The notes: generated by a model not told the origin, from the sequence alone. Positions 50,716 to 60,360 are shown, counted from the first letter of the stretch. The stretch is 64,000 nucleotides of DNA from an uncultured Clostridia bacterium (GCA_947626165.1 CANQRG010000012.1:1-64000); one strand, 5' to 3'. Program-made: numbers and translations.

Positions 50716-53670
50716 ATGAGTAAAATTTATAATCTTGGTATTGACGTCGGATCGACGACAGTTAAAACCGTTATTTTAGACGGTGAAGAAATAGTATACA
50801 ATAAATATGAGAGACACTATTCTAAGGTCAAGGAAACTGTTGCAGAACAGTTAAAGATAATAAGAGATAAATACAAGGGCGAAAGATTTAAAATCGCAAT
50901 AACGGGTTCGGCAGGTTTAGGGATAGCAAACTCCAGCGGAATTGACTTTGTTCAGGAGGTTTACTCGGCATTTGTTGCTGTAAACAAAAGCTATCCCGAT
51001 GCGGACGTTGTTGTTGAGCTCGGCGGAGAGGACGCTAAAATCATTTTCCTCACAGGCGGGGTTGAACAGCGAATGAACGGCTCGTGCGCAGGCGGAACTG
51101 GCGCTTTTATCGACCAAATGGCAACGCTGCTAGGCGTTACTCCGGACGAGCTTAACGAGCTTTCGTTAAAGGCGCAGAAAATCTACCCTATCGCCTCACG
51201 GTGCGGAGTTTTTGCTAAATCGGATATTCAGCCGCTTTTAAATCAGGGAGCAAAAAAAGAGGACATTGCAGCGTCGATCTATCAGGCAGTTGTCGACCAG
51301 ACCGTTTCGGGACTTGCTCAGGGCAGAAAGATAGCAGGCAAAGTCTTATTCTTGGGCGGACCTCTTTCATTCCTAAGCGGTCTTAGAAAGGCTTTTGTCA
51401 CTACCCTCAAACTGGACGACGAACACGCTGTTTTCCCTGAGCTTGCACCTTGCTTTATGGCTTACGGAAGCGCGCTTCAGGCTGAGCAGATAGCTGAACC
51501 TATGACGATAGACGAGGCTCTTGAGAAAATACTAAATGCAAAAGCTACAGATAACATCGTTGTCGGAGAACCGTTATTCAAATCAAAGGAAGAATATCAC
51601 GAGTTTGTTGAAAGGCACAAAAAGTCAGACCTTAAATACGAGGATATAAATACATATCAGGGCGACGCTTATCTGGGCGTTGACGCAGGTTCTACTACCA
51701 CAAAGCTTGTGCTAATAACTCCCGAAGGAAGACTGCTTTACAATCACTACTGCTCTAACAAAGGTCAGCCTCTTGATATAATTACTGACAAAATAAAAGA
51801 GATTTACAGACTTTCAGGCGGAAGGATAAACATAAAAGCCTCTGCTGTAACAGGCTACGGCGAGGACCTTATTAAGGCAAGTATCGGTATTGATTACGGC
51901 ATTGTAGAAACTGTTGCACATTTCAAAGCTGCGGCGCATTTTTGTCCCGACGTTGATTTTATAATAGATATAGGCGGTCAGGACATCAAATGCTTCAAGA
52001 TAAAAAACAACGCTATCGACAGCATTATGCTTAACGAGGCATGCTCCTCAGGCTGCGGCTCGTTTATTCAAACCTTTGCTCAGGCAATGGGCTATGAGAT
52101 AGCAGACTTCGCAAACTTAGGTCTTTTTGCCAAAGCGCCTGTTGAGCTTGGCTCAAGATGTACTGTGTTTATGAACAGCTCGGTAAAGCAGGCTCAGAAA
52201 GACGGCGCAAGCGTTGAGGATATCTCGGCAGGACTTTCCTCCTCAATTATAAAAAATGCAATATATAAGGTTATCCGAGCTAAATCACCGGAGGAACTGG
52301 GCAAAAACATTGTCGTTCAGGGCGGAACATTCTTAAACGACGCTGTTTTGCGCTCGTTTGAAATGGAAATGGGCAGAAACGTGACCCGTCCTGCTATCGC
52401 CGGATTGATGGGTGCGTTCGGCTGCGCTTTATACGCAAAAGAGAAAGCCGAGTCAGAAAAGTTAGAAAAATCAGGACTTATCTCAAACAGTGAGTTAGAG
52501 AATTTCTCGTACAAATCGACCTCTGCTCATTGCGGAGGCTGCGGCGCAAACTGCAATCTGACTATAATAAGATTCAACGACGGACACAAATTTATTTCGG
52601 GCAACAGATGCGAAAAGGGCGCAGGTATAAAGATCGAAAACCTGCCTGAGAATATGTTTGAATACAAGTACAATATGGTAAGGTCGTATGGCGACATAAA
52701 GCCCGAAAAGCCGATAGCTAAGGTAGGTATACCTATGACGCTCAGCTTTTATGATATGATACCTTTTTTCCATACTTTGTTTACTTCTCTCGGGTTTGAA
52801 GTAGTATTGTCCGAAGAATCCACAAGAGATACATACTACAAAGGTCAGCAGACTATACCGTCAGACACCGTTTGCTACCCTGCAAAACTTGCTCACGGGC
52901 ATATTGAGAGCCTTCTTGAAAAGGGCGTTGACTTTATTTTCTACCCATGTATGAGCTACAATATCGACGAGGGCGGAAGCGATAACCATTACAACTGTCC
53001 GGTTGTGGCTTATTATCCCGAGCTTTTAAAGGCAAATATGCCTGTTCTCAATGACGATAACTTCATATCGCCGTATATTGACATAAACAAGAAAAACCAC
53101 ACTGCAAAGGCTATTTCAAAAGCTCTTAAAAAGTATTCCGTAACTAAGTCTATGGTTTGCGACGTTCTCGACAAAGCATATACAAAAGAAGTCCGCTTTA
53201 GACGGCATATAGAAACAAAGGCTAGAGAGATAATCGCAAACGCGCGCTCTAAGGGTCAAAAGATAATAGTTCTTGCAGGACGTCCTTATCACTTAGACCC
53301 CGAGATAAATCACGGAATACACAAGCTGATAACGTCATTAGGTCTTGCCGTTTTAACGGAGGACAGCGTTTCAAATCTGATCGACGTTCCGCCTCTTGAT
53401 GTTTTAAACCAGTGGACTTACCACTCAAGGCTTTACCGTGCGGCTGAGTATGTTACAACACAGCCTGATATGCAGCTTGTACAGCTTGTATCTTTCGGCT
53501 GCGGTATTGACGCTATTACGACCGACGAGGTAAGGGCGATACTTGAAGAAAACGGCAAGCTTTACACTCAGCTTAAAATTGATGAAATAAACAACCTCGG
53601 AGCAGCTAAGATAAGACTAAGAAGTCTTGTGGCTTCTCTTGAGGAAAAGGAAACTAACTCTATTAAATAA
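50716..53670 (+). CDS. Acyl-CoA dehydratase activase-like protein, N-terminal part of a split gene
   Basis: A 984-residue cytoplasmic ATPase with two activase domains of the BadF/BadG/HgdC type. The first has LGIDVGSTTVKTVILDGEE and SCAGGTGAFIDQMATLLG with the cluster-ligand SRCGVFAK. The second, from about 316, has YLGVDAGSTTTKLVLI, SSGCGSFIQTF and GSRCTVFMNSS. A cysteine-rich stretch (HCGGCGANC, near 610) and a DUF2229-like dehydratase region (AKVGIPMTLSFYDMIPFFHT, TIPSDTVCYPAKLAHG) follow. In many Clostridia this is one protein of about 1,400 residues. Here the C-terminal part is the next gene, 26 bases on. The true substrate of this family is not established. Confidence 0.9.
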   Translation: MSKIYNLGIDVGSTTVKTVILDGEEIVYNKYERHYSKVKETVAEQLKIIRDKYKGERFKIAITGSAGLGIANSSGIDFVQEVYSAFVAVNKSYPDADVVVELGGEDAKIIFLTGGVEQRMNGSCAGGTGAFIDQMATLLGVTPDELNELSLKAQKIYPIASRCGVFAKSDIQPLLNQGAKKEDIAASIYQAVVDQTVSGLAQGRKIAGKVLFLGGPLSFLSGLRKAFVTTLKLDDEHAVFPELAPCFMAYGSALQAEQIAEPMTIDEALEKILNAKATDNIVVGEPLFKSKEEYHEFVERHKKSDLKYEDINTYQGDAYLGVDAGSTTTKLVLITPEGRLLYNHYCSNKGQPLDIITDKIKEIYRLSGGRINIKASAVTGYGEDLIKASIGIDYGIVETVAHFKAAAHFCPDVDFIIDIGGQDIKCFKIKNNAIDSIMLNEACSSGCGSFIQTFAQAMGYEIADFANLGLFAKAPVELGSRCTVFMNSSVKQAQKDGASVEDISAGLSSSIIKNAIYKVIRAKSPEELGKNIVVQGGTFLNDAVLRSFEMEMGRNVTRPAIAGLMGAFGCALYAKEKAESEKLEKSGLISNSELENFSYKSTSAHCGGCGANCNLTIIRFNDGHKFISGNRCEKGAGIKIENLPENMFEYKYNMVRSYGDIKPEKPIAKVGIPMTLSFYDMIPFFHTLFTSLGFEVVLSEESTRDTYYKGQQTIPSDTVCYPAKLAHGHIESLLEKGVDFIFYPCMSYNIDEGGSDNHYNCPVVAYYPELLKANMPVLNDDNFISPYIDINKKNHTAKAISKALKKYSVTKSMVCDVLDKAYTKEVRFRRHIETKAREIIANARSKGQKIIVLAGRPYHLDPEINHGIHKLITSLGLAVLTEDSVSNLIDVPPLDVLNQWTYHSRLYRAAEYVTTQPDMQLVQLVSFGCGIDAITTDEVRAILEENGKLYTQLKIDEINNLGAAKIRLRSLVASLEEKETNSIK

Positions 53671-53673
53671 AAA

Positions 53674-53706
53674 GGAGGAAAGCTCTATAAAGAGCGGTGA
53701 TGAAAA
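53674..53706 (+). promoter_or_regulatory. Ribosome site with hairpin before the second split-gene half
   Basis: GGAGG at 53674-53678 is separated from ATG 53700 by a perfect stem GCTCT (53682-53686) and AGAGC (53691-53695) with an ATAA loop. Folding would leave about seven unpaired bases between ribosome site and start. The design matches that before pyrG. Confidence 0.55.
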
Positions 53707-54941
53707 TGGCTTCAAACAGAGTTGAACAGACTGTTTTCACAGAGGATATGAAGAAGGACTATACTATTTTAGTGCCCGATATGCTTCCTATCCACTTTAA
53801 GCTTATAATTGAGATCTTCCGCGAGTACGGATATAATATGGAGCTTTTGGAGACTTCGACAAGATCTGTCATCGACGAAGGACTTAAAAACGTTCACAAC
53901 GATACCTGCTATCCGGCGCTTCTGGTTATCGGTCAGTTTATGGACGCTTTAAAAAGCGGTAAGTATGATGTCAATAAAACTGCCCTTTTGATCTCGCAGA
54001 CAGGCGGAGGATGCAGAGCGTCTAACTATCTCCACCTGCTCCGCAAATCGCTTTCAGCGGAGTTTCCGCAGGTACCGGTCATATCTCTTAATTTCTCAGG
54101 ACTTGAAAAAAATCCTGCGTTTAAAATCACGCCCGTTATTGCTTTAAAGCTTGTCTATGCGGTTATGTACGGCGATATGCTTATGTCACTGTATTATCAG
54201 TGCAAGCCTTATGAAATTCACAAGGGAAGCACCGACAGGGTTTTGAGTAACTGGCAGAGAAAGCTGTCTATGCTTCTTCGCAAAAACAGATTTTTCAACA
54301 CAAAGAAGATTTACAAAAATATATTAGATGATTTTTCAGATGTAAAGAGAACAAAGAAGAAAAAGACAAAAGTAGGCATTGTCGGTGAAATCTATGTGAA
54401 ATATTCGCCGCTGGCAAACAATCACCTCTGCGACTTCTTGATTCAGGAGGGCTGCGAACCAAACGTGCCTGGACTTCTTGACTTTGTGCTTTACTGTGCG
54501 GCAAACACCCTCAACGACGAAAAGCTGTATGACGTCAAGACAAAAACCACAGCACTTTTCAAAATAGGATACGACGTTTTATATAAGTTCCAGAAACAGC
54601 AAATAAAGGTGATGAAAGAACACGGCGAGTTTGAGCCTCCTCACGATTTTGAACACCTTAGACACTACGCGGACAAATACATAAATCAGGGCGTTAAAAT
54701 GGGAGAAGGCTGGCTTATAACCGCTGAAATGGCGGCTTTAGCAGAGTCGGAAACAAAAAATATAATCTGCACTCAGCCGTTTGGCTGTCTGCCTAATCAC
54801 ATTGTTGCAAAGGGAATGTCAAGAGTTATAAAAAACGCTTACCCCGACGCTAATATTGTCGCTATAGACTACGATCCGGGTGCAACAAAGGTAAATCAGG
54901 AAAACAGGATAAAGCTTATGCTTGCCAACGCAAAAATGTAA
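53700..54941 (+). CDS. 2-hydroxyacyl-CoA dehydratase-like protein, C-terminal part of the split gene
   Basis: About 413 residues, matching the C-terminal third of the long activase-dehydratase proteins. It has DTCYPALLVIGQFMDALKSG, TGGGCRASNYLHLLRKSL, KVGIVGEIYVKYSPLANNHL, GEGWLITAEMA and IICTQPFGCLPNHIVAKGM, with conserved cysteines suited to an iron-sulfur site. Together with the preceding gene the total is close to the fused length. It has its own ribosome site; starts GTG 53697, ATG 53700 and ATG 53706 are in frame and ATG 53700 is preferred. Confidence 0.88.
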   Translation: MKMASNRVEQTVFTEDMKKDYTILVPDMLPIHFKLIIEIFREYGYNMELLETSTRSVIDEGLKNVHNDTCYPALLVIGQFMDALKSGKYDVNKTALLISQTGGGCRASNYLHLLRKSLSAEFPQVPVISLNFSGLEKNPAFKITPVIALKLVYAVMYGDMLMSLYYQCKPYEIHKGSTDRVLSNWQRKLSMLLRKNRFFNTKKIYKNILDDFSDVKRTKKKKTKVGIVGEIYVKYSPLANNHLCDFLIQEGCEPNVPGLLDFVLYCAANTLNDEKLYDVKTKTTALFKIGYDVLYKFQKQQIKVMKEHGEFEPPHDFEHLRHYADKYINQGVKMGEGWLITAEMAALAESETKNIICTQPFGCLPNHIVAKGMSRVIKNAYPDANIVAIDYDPGATKVNQENRIKLMLANAKM

Positions 54942-55017
54942 AATTTAGTGGATATAAAATAAATTATTTCCTAGTGAAATTAGTTATTAAATGTAAATTA
55001 ATATGCTTTATTCTCAT

Positions 55018-55047
55018 TTGACAAAAAGCAATAGTTTATGTTATGGT
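55018..55047 (+). promoter_or_regulatory. Possible GH25 promoter
   Basis: TTGACA (55018-55023) is followed 18 bases later by TATGGT (55042-55047), a poor -10 box. Confidence 0.4.
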
Positions 55048-55077
55048 TAAATAAAATAAAAATTGGAGGATAATAAA

Positions 55078-57195
55078 ATGAGCAAATTATTCAAAACCGG
55101 ATTTTTGAGTTTTTTAGCGTGCAGTATTTTATTGCAGTCGGCTGTTTTAGGCTGTTCGCTTGATATAAAAGAAATCTCAAATACTTCCGACGACACGATC
55201 GCATCATATAACTCGGATAACGGCGCTGCTTTTTCAGATGAAATTACCCAAGACGACATAAACGACGATAACAAAGACTACACTGACGGACTGAAAATTT
55301 TACAAAGTGATGAAGTCTCTGAGGAATACGCAAAAGAATACGACCCGTTATATAAAAAGTATATGGGTGCGTCAACAGTTGCGAATACAAGAGCTAAGAA
55401 GTTCGGAGTTACCCAACCGACAACTCCACCTGCTTTAGTCGGCGTTAATTCCTTAGACGGCATTGACGTTTCAATGTATCAGGCGTATTCCACGCCTATC
55501 GACTGGAACAAGGTAAAAGCGGCAGGAATATCCTATGCAATCATAAGGTGCGGCTATCGAGGCTGGGGAACGGGAGAAATCGTTGCCGACTCATACTTTA
55601 AGCAAAATATCGAGGGCGCCTTAGCGGCAGGTCTGCAGGTAGGAGTTTACTTCTATACACAGGCTATTACAACAACCGAAGCCAAGGAAGAAGCAGACTT
55701 CTGTAAAAATGCAGTAAAGGGTTATGATATTACACTTCCTATTTACATAGACATTGAAAATGCCGATCCAAAAGGCAGACTTGATTCAAGCGGTCTTTCA
55801 AAGGCTGAGAAAACAAATATATGCAAGGCGTTTGCAAATAGAGTTCAAAGCGCAAATTACACAGGCGGCGTTTATGCAAATAAAACTTGGCTTTTGAACT
55901 ATATTGACGGCGCGGCGCTTGCAAAAAAATACGCAATATGGCTTGCTCACTATACTACCAACACCGATTACACAGGTGAGTTCAGTATGTGGCAGTATTC
56001 TTCAAGAGCAACGATAAACGGTATTAAGGGAAGCGTTGACGTAAATAAAAATTACCTTACCAAGCCTCATCAGGTTACAAACCTTACAGCCACTGAAAGT
56101 ACAACAGTTCTTTCTGAGTTCATTCTTTCCTGGACACGCGCGGCAGGAGCTTATAAATATCAGGTAAAAACATATGACGAAAGCACAAATAAATGGATCT
56201 CACTGGGAACGACCAAGTCTAACAAATTTACTGTCACTGAGCCATATTCAACCGAAGAACGTCAATATAAGGTAAGAGCATTCAAGTTGATAGGTACTGA
56301 AAAAATATACGGCGCTTATTCTTCAATCGTTACCTTTGGCGTCAGTCTTACAAAAGTAAGCGGACTCACCCAGACTGCGGCAAGCACCAAGTCCGTTACA
56401 ATAAAGTGGAATCAGCTTTCTACCGCCGCAGGTTATTACATATATATGTTCAACGAAAACAAGCAGGAGTGGGCACAGGTCAAAGTGCTGTCAGGAATAG
56501 GCAGCGTAAGTACGAAGATAACAGGTCTTGACTATTCTACAGTATACAAATTCAAGGTTCAGGGCTATTCATTAGAGAACGGAGTCGTTGTACCTCTTGT
56601 AAAATCATCGACCCTGAAAGCCGCTACCTCTCCTAAAAAAGCAGGCGGACTTAAATATACAAAAGCGACCCCTAAAACTATAACTCTTACTTGGAAAGTT
56701 GTAGACAGAGTATCGGGATATCAGATACTTCGTTATAACACAAGCCAACAGAAATATGAAGTCTGCAAAACTGTTTCGGGTAAAAAACACAACAGCGCAA
56801 CTGTAAACGGTCTTAAACAGGGTACTAAATACAAGTTTAAAGTACAGGCATATAAGCTGGCAGGAGAAGTTATATGGCCAGGAAAAAGAAGCGCGGCATA
56901 CACTGTTCAAACAGTTCCAGCTAAGGTAACTTCTCTCAAATACTCCTTCAGCGGCAACAAATGTACGCTAAAATGGAAAGCCTGCAACGGAGCCGGAGGT
57001 TATGAGGTTCAGAAGTACAACAAGGCAGCCAAAAGCTGGACTACCGTTAAAAAGAAAAAAGGTCAGAACAGCATAAAGTACAAATTCAATCTTGCTAAGA
57101 ACAATTCGGCTAAGTTAAAGGTACGCGCATATAAATATATTAGAGGCGTAAAATACTACGGATTTTACTCAGCTGCTAAAACCGTTAAGCATTAA
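55078..57195 (+). CDS. Secreted GH25 lysozyme with Fn3-like repeats
   Basis: A muramidase that cuts peptidoglycan. A signal peptide (1-25) may be of lipoprotein type (AVLGC). A low-complexity acidic stretch precedes the GH25 barrel (about 125-320) with D130 (GIDVSMYQ) and the D-I-E pair D225/E227 (YIDIEN), the expected catalytic residues, and FSMWQYSS. Four Fn3-like repeats fill the rest, each with a W near the start and a KVRAY- or KVQAY-type end; the last is strongly basic. The role is probably in cell-wall remodelling or attack on other cells. ATG 55078 has GGAGGA upstream. Confidence 0.93.
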   Translation: MSKLFKTGFLSFLACSILLQSAVLGCSLDIKEISNTSDDTIASYNSDNGAAFSDEITQDDINDDNKDYTDGLKILQSDEVSEEYAKEYDPLYKKYMGASTVANTRAKKFGVTQPTTPPALVGVNSLDGIDVSMYQAYSTPIDWNKVKAAGISYAIIRCGYRGWGTGEIVADSYFKQNIEGALAAGLQVGVYFYTQAITTTEAKEEADFCKNAVKGYDITLPIYIDIENADPKGRLDSSGLSKAEKTNICKAFANRVQSANYTGGVYANKTWLLNYIDGAALAKKYAIWLAHYTTNTDYTGEFSMWQYSSRATINGIKGSVDVNKNYLTKPHQVTNLTATESTTVLSEFILSWTRAAGAYKYQVKTYDESTNKWISLGTTKSNKFTVTEPYSTEERQYKVRAFKLIGTEKIYGAYSSIVTFGVSLTKVSGLTQTAASTKSVTIKWNQLSTAAGYYIYMFNENKQEWAQVKVLSGIGSVSTKITGLDYSTVYKFKVQGYSLENGVVVPLVKSSTLKAATSPKKAGGLKYTKATPKTITLTWKVVDRVSGYQILRYNTSQQKYEVCKTVSGKKHNSATVNGLKQGTKYKFKVQAYKLAGEVIWPGKRSAAYTVQTVPAKVTSLKYSFSGNKCTLKWKACNGAGGYEVQKYNKAAKSWTTVKKKKGQNSIKYKFNLAKNNSAKLKVRAYKYIRGVKYYGFYSAAKTVKH

Positions 57196-57200
57196 AATAA

Positions 57201-57225
57201 ATCCCCAGTTTTCTGGGGATTTTTT
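57201..57225 (+). terminator. Terminator after GH25
   Basis: ATCCCCAG (57201-57208), four-base loop, CTGGGGAT (57213-57220), then T5. Confidence 0.95.
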
Positions 57226-57367
57226 GTTTGTTGATGTAGATAAAATATAATATTTATAAAAACAGCTTTTGACATATTTTTTAGTCAGGGGCTGTTATTA
57301 TTTTATCAGAACATAAACTCGGACAGGCATTACTGCCTTTAGTAATTAGAAAGGAAGATGAAAAACC

Positions 57368-57853
57368 TTGGGACTTAAAATATACGACGAGGTGGAAGAG
57401 AAATCTAAGCTAACTGCGTATATAAGCGGAGAGATAGACCATCACAGTGCAAAAGAGATAAGAAAGGAAATCGACATAAATGTTCAAAAGCTCAACCCGA
57501 CCGATCTGTACCTCGACTTTTCAAAGGTAGACTTTATGGACAGCTCGGGGATAGGTCTTGTTATGGGAAGATACAAACTGCAAAGTGAAAGGGGCGGAAA
57601 GGTATTTATTCAGAACCCTCCTCCGCTGATAAAAAAAGTTATGCTTGTTGCAGGTATAAACAAGCTTGCCAAAATAGTTAGTATTGACGTTCCGCTTTCT
57701 GAAATGCAAAAGGCGAAAGAGTCTGCTGAAAGTTCTGATAAGATGGCAATTCAGACACAGACAGATATTGATATTCACAAAAACGACAATGATAAAAATA
57801 ATAAAAAGACATCAGAGGAGGTTGACGGAAATGCCGAAGAAAAAAATTCTTAA
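57368..57853 (+). CDS. spoIIAA: Anti-sigma-F factor antagonist SpoIIAA
   Basis: A STAS-domain protein that frees sigma-F from SpoIIAB in the forespore. The core has SGEIDHHSAKEIRKEIDINV and DFSKVDFMDSSGIGLVMGRY, where the first serine of DSSGIG is the regulatory phosphorylation site. The STAS domain ends near residue 112; a hydrophilic tail of about 50 residues (DIDIHKNDNDKNNKKTSEEV) is extra, since SpoIIAA is usually about 115 residues. The start is TTG 57368 with AGGAAG upstream; ATG 57359 stops after six codons. The tail region overlaps the spoIIAB start by 23 bases. Confidence 0.95.
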   Translation: MGLKIYDEVEEKSKLTAYISGEIDHHSAKEIRKEIDINVQKLNPTDLYLDFSKVDFMDSSGIGLVMGRYKLQSERGGKVFIQNPPPLIKKVMLVAGINKLAKIVSIDVPLSEMQKAKESAESSDKMAIQTQTDIDIHKNDNDKNNKKTSEEVDGNAEEKNS

Positions 57854-58280
57854 CGAAATAAAGCTGAGCTTCCCCAGCCTTTCGGAAAACGAAAGGTTTT
57901 CACGGCTTGTGGTATCGGGCTTTGCATCGCAGCTCGATCCGCAGGTCGATGAGATTTCAGACATTAAAACCGCAGTCTCCGAGGCGGTTACAAACTCAAT
58001 AGTTCACGCCTACAAAAACGAAATAGGAAAAATAGAGCTTGTCGCCAGAATTTACGAGGACAACGTGATTTACATAAAAATAAAGGATCGCGGCTGCGGA
58101 ATCCCCGATATAAAAAAGGCAATGGAACCCCTCTTTACAACCTCTCCCGAGGAGGAACGCGCCGGTCTTGGATTTGCAGTTATGGAAAGCTTTATGGACA
58201 AGCTGAAGGTTCTCAGCAAGGAGGGAAAGGGAACTTCTGTTATCCTGACCAAAAAGCTCAAGACTAAGCTGGAGCAATAA
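57831..58280 (+). CDS. spoIIAB: Anti-sigma-F factor SpoIIAB
   Basis: A GHKL-fold serine kinase that holds sigma-F inactive and phosphorylates SpoIIAA. Motifs are SDIKTAVSEAVTNSIVHAYK (N box), IKIKDRGCGIPDIKKAMEPL (G1 box) and ERAGLGFAVMESFMDKLKVL (G2 box). At 149 residues it is normal. ATG 57831 has AGAGGAGG nine bases upstream. The overlap with spoIIAA ensures matched translation of the two partners. Confidence 0.97.
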   Translation: MPKKKILNEIKLSFPSLSENERFSRLVVSGFASQLDPQVDEISDIKTAVSEAVTNSIVHAYKNEIGKIELVARIYEDNVIYIKIKDRGCGIPDIKKAMEPLFTTSPEEERAGLGFAVMESFMDKLKVLSKEGKGTSVILTKKLKTKLEQ

Positions 58281-58334
58281 CCGCTTTATCGCATACATAC
58301 GGATAAGTAAAATCTACTCAGGAATGGTAAAAAT

Positions 58335-59003
58335 ATGATTGGACTTGAGAGCAATAAAAAATTCATAGAGGACAACTTGGGACTTGTTCATCTGTGTGCG
58401 AACAAATTTCGTTCAAAAGGTATAGACTACGACGACCTTTACGGCGCAGGCTGTATAGGACTGTTAAAGGCTGCCAAAGGCTTTGACGACACAAGAGGTG
58501 TAAAATTTTCTACCTACGCAGTTCCTGTTATTTTGGGCGAGATAAAAAGGCTTTTCAGAGACGGCGGAACAATAAAGGTTTCAAGAAGCCTGAAAGAATT
58601 ATCGCTAAAAATCACCCAGATAAGAGAACGCTTTATACGCACAAAGGGCAGAGAGCCTACTATTGAAGAGCTTGCTAAACTTGCCGATATCCCGGAGGAG
58701 GACGTTGTTGAGGCTCTCAATGTTTCCCTCCCCCCGCTAAGTCTTGCCTCCGGAGGGTATGATGACGATTCGTCTGTTGAGATAGATATTCCTATATCCT
58801 CACCTGACGAGGAAATAACAAACAGTTTGACGCTTAAACAAATCTTATCCTCTCTTGACAAAAAGGACGCTAAACTTCTTTATCTCAGATATTTTAAAAA
58901 TAAAACCCAGACCGAAACAGCTAAGCTGCTTGATATGACACAGGTGCAGGTTTCAAGAAGAGAAAAAAAACTTCTCTTATCTATGCGAGAAAAAATGATT
59001 TGA
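58335..59003 (+). CDS. sigF: RNA polymerase sporulation sigma factor F
   Basis: The first forespore-specific sigma factor. Region 2 includes FRSKGIDYDDLYGAGCIGLL and KAAKGFDDTRGVKFSTYAVP. Region 3 has IKVSRSLKELSLKITQIRER and GREPTIEELAKLADIPEEDV. Region 4 ends in the helix-turn-helix TQTETAKLLDMTQVQVSRRE. At 222 residues, and last in spoIIAA-spoIIAB-sigF, identity is secure. It is somewhat shorter than the usual 250 residues. The operon shows that the organism has at least the core sporulation switch. Confidence 0.96.
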   Translation: MIGLESNKKFIEDNLGLVHLCANKFRSKGIDYDDLYGAGCIGLLKAAKGFDDTRGVKFSTYAVPVILGEIKRLFRDGGTIKVSRSLKELSLKITQIRERFIRTKGREPTIEELAKLADIPEEDVVEALNVSLPPLSLASGGYDDDSSVEIDIPISSPDEEITNSLTLKQILSSLDKKDAKLLYLRYFKNKTQTETAKLLDMTQVQVSRREKKLLLSMREKMI

Positions 59004-59024
59004 AAATGCGGCATCTTATAAAAT

Positions 59025-59052
59025 AAAGGGCTCAGGAAAACCTGAGCCCTTT
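59025..59052. terminator. Bidirectional terminator
   Basis: AAAGGGCTCAGG (59025-59036), four A loop, CCTGAGCCCTTT (59041-59052), between convergent sigF and the second metY. Confidence 0.95.
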
Positions 59053-59062
59053 ATTTTATAAA

Positions 59063-60331
59063 TCAATCTATTGCTACAAGTCCCTTTTTAATGTCCTCGA
59101 TAATATCGTCAACATTCTCAAGACCGCAGGAAAATCTTATCATTCCGCCGTTTATTCCGGCTGCAGTAAGCTGTTCATCAGTAAGCTGTCTGTGAGTAGC
59201 CGACGCAGGATGCAAAACGCAGGTTCTTATATCCGCAACGTGAACCTCATTAGATGCAAGTTCAAGAGCGTCCATAAACTTGACAGCGTTATCTCTTCCG
59301 CCCTTTACAACGATAGAAATAACTCCGCTCGCACCCATAGGAACATACTTTTTAGCAAGCTCATAATACTTATCTCCCTCAAGTCCCGGATAGATTACCT
59401 CCTCGATCTTATCCTGTTCTTTAAAGAACTTGGCAACCTTTAAAGCATTTTCACAATACTGTTTCATTCTTAACGCAAGCGTTTCAAGACCGAGATTTAA
59501 AAGGAAAGATGAATTAGCAGCAGGGTAACAGCCAAAGTCTCTCATAAGCTGCATTCTCGCCTTTACAATAAACGGCGCAAAAGCGTAATCCCTTGTATAA
59601 ACAACTCCGTGATAGCTCTCGTCAGGCTCGGTAAAATCAGGGAAGTTTCCGTTTGTGAAGTCGAACTTTCCGCTGTCAACAATAACTCCGCCTACCTGTA
59701 CTGCGTGACCGTCCATATATTTGCTCGTTGAATGTATAATAATGTCTGCTCCCCACTCAAAAGGACGGCACAATATCGGTGTTGCAAAGGTGTTATCTAT
59801 AATCAGCGGAACGCCCTTTTCGTGAGCGATCCTTGCAAATCTTTCAATGTCAAGAACAGTAAGCGCAGGATTTGCGATAGTTTCTCCGAAAACGCATTTG
59901 GTATTCGGCTTAAACGCTTTGCGAAGTTCGTCATCAGACGCATCGGGACTTACAAAAATGCACTCTATCCCCAGTCTTTTAAGGGTAACGGCAAAGAGGT
60001 TTATTGTTCCTCCGTAAATTGTTGACGCCGCAATAAAGCTGTCTCCTGCTGAGCATAGGTTCAAAATCGAAATCAATGAAGCCGCCTGTCCGCTGGACGT
60101 ACACATAGCGGCAACGCCGCCCTCAAGTGCGGCTATCTTCTTTTCAACCGCATCTGTAGTAGGGTTTTCAAACCTCGAATATATCATACTCAGCGTCGGG
60201 TCGTCAAAAACGTCTCCCACTTCCTTTGTTGAATCGTATACATATGTAGTGCTTTGATAAATAGGCATAACTCTCGGTTCGCCGTTTTTAGGAGCATACC
60301 CCTCGTGTAAGCATTGTGATTCAATTTTCAT
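59063..60331 (-). CDS. O-acetylhomoserine sulfhydrylase-type PLP enzyme (second copy)
   Basis: A 422-residue Cys/Met PLP enzyme related to the one at 12481-13806 but clearly different in sequence. Signatures are EPRVMPIYQSTTYVYDSTKE, SRFENPTTDAVEKKIAALEG, IIDNTFATPILCRPF and the lysine motif IIHSTSKYMDGHAVQVGG. It may make homocysteine from sulfide or use another nucleophile, or act in gamma-elimination; the two copies may be used under different sulfur supplies. There is no visible riboswitch in the short upstream gap. It ends at a terminator shared with sigF. Confidence 0.92.
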   Translation of the reverse strand: MKIESQCLHEGYAPKNGEPRVMPIYQSTTYVYDSTKEVGDVFDDPTLSMIYSRFENPTTDAVEKKIAALEGGVAAMCTSSGQAASLISILNLCSAGDSFIAASTIYGGTINLFAVTLKRLGIECIFVSPDASDDELRKAFKPNTKCVFGETIANPALTVLDIERFARIAHEKGVPLIIDNTFATPILCRPFEWGADIIIHSTSKYMDGHAVQVGGVIVDSGKFDFTNGNFPDFTEPDESYHGVVYTRDYAFAPFIVKARMQLMRDFGCYPAANSSFLLNLGLETLALRMKQYCENALKVAKFFKEQDKIEEVIYPGLEGDKYYELAKKYVPMGASGVISIVVKGGRDNAVKFMDALELASNEVHVADIRTCVLHPASATHRQLTDEQLTAAGINGGMIRFSCGLENVDDIIEDIKKGLVAID

Positions 60332-60360
60332 ACTGTATCATTTCCTTTCTGCTTATTAAC

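Noticed and set aside
57684-57830. Longer N-terminus for SpoIIAB
   Set aside because: The extra 49 residues lie in another frame of spoIIAA; the conserved protein and a good ribosome site begin at 57831.
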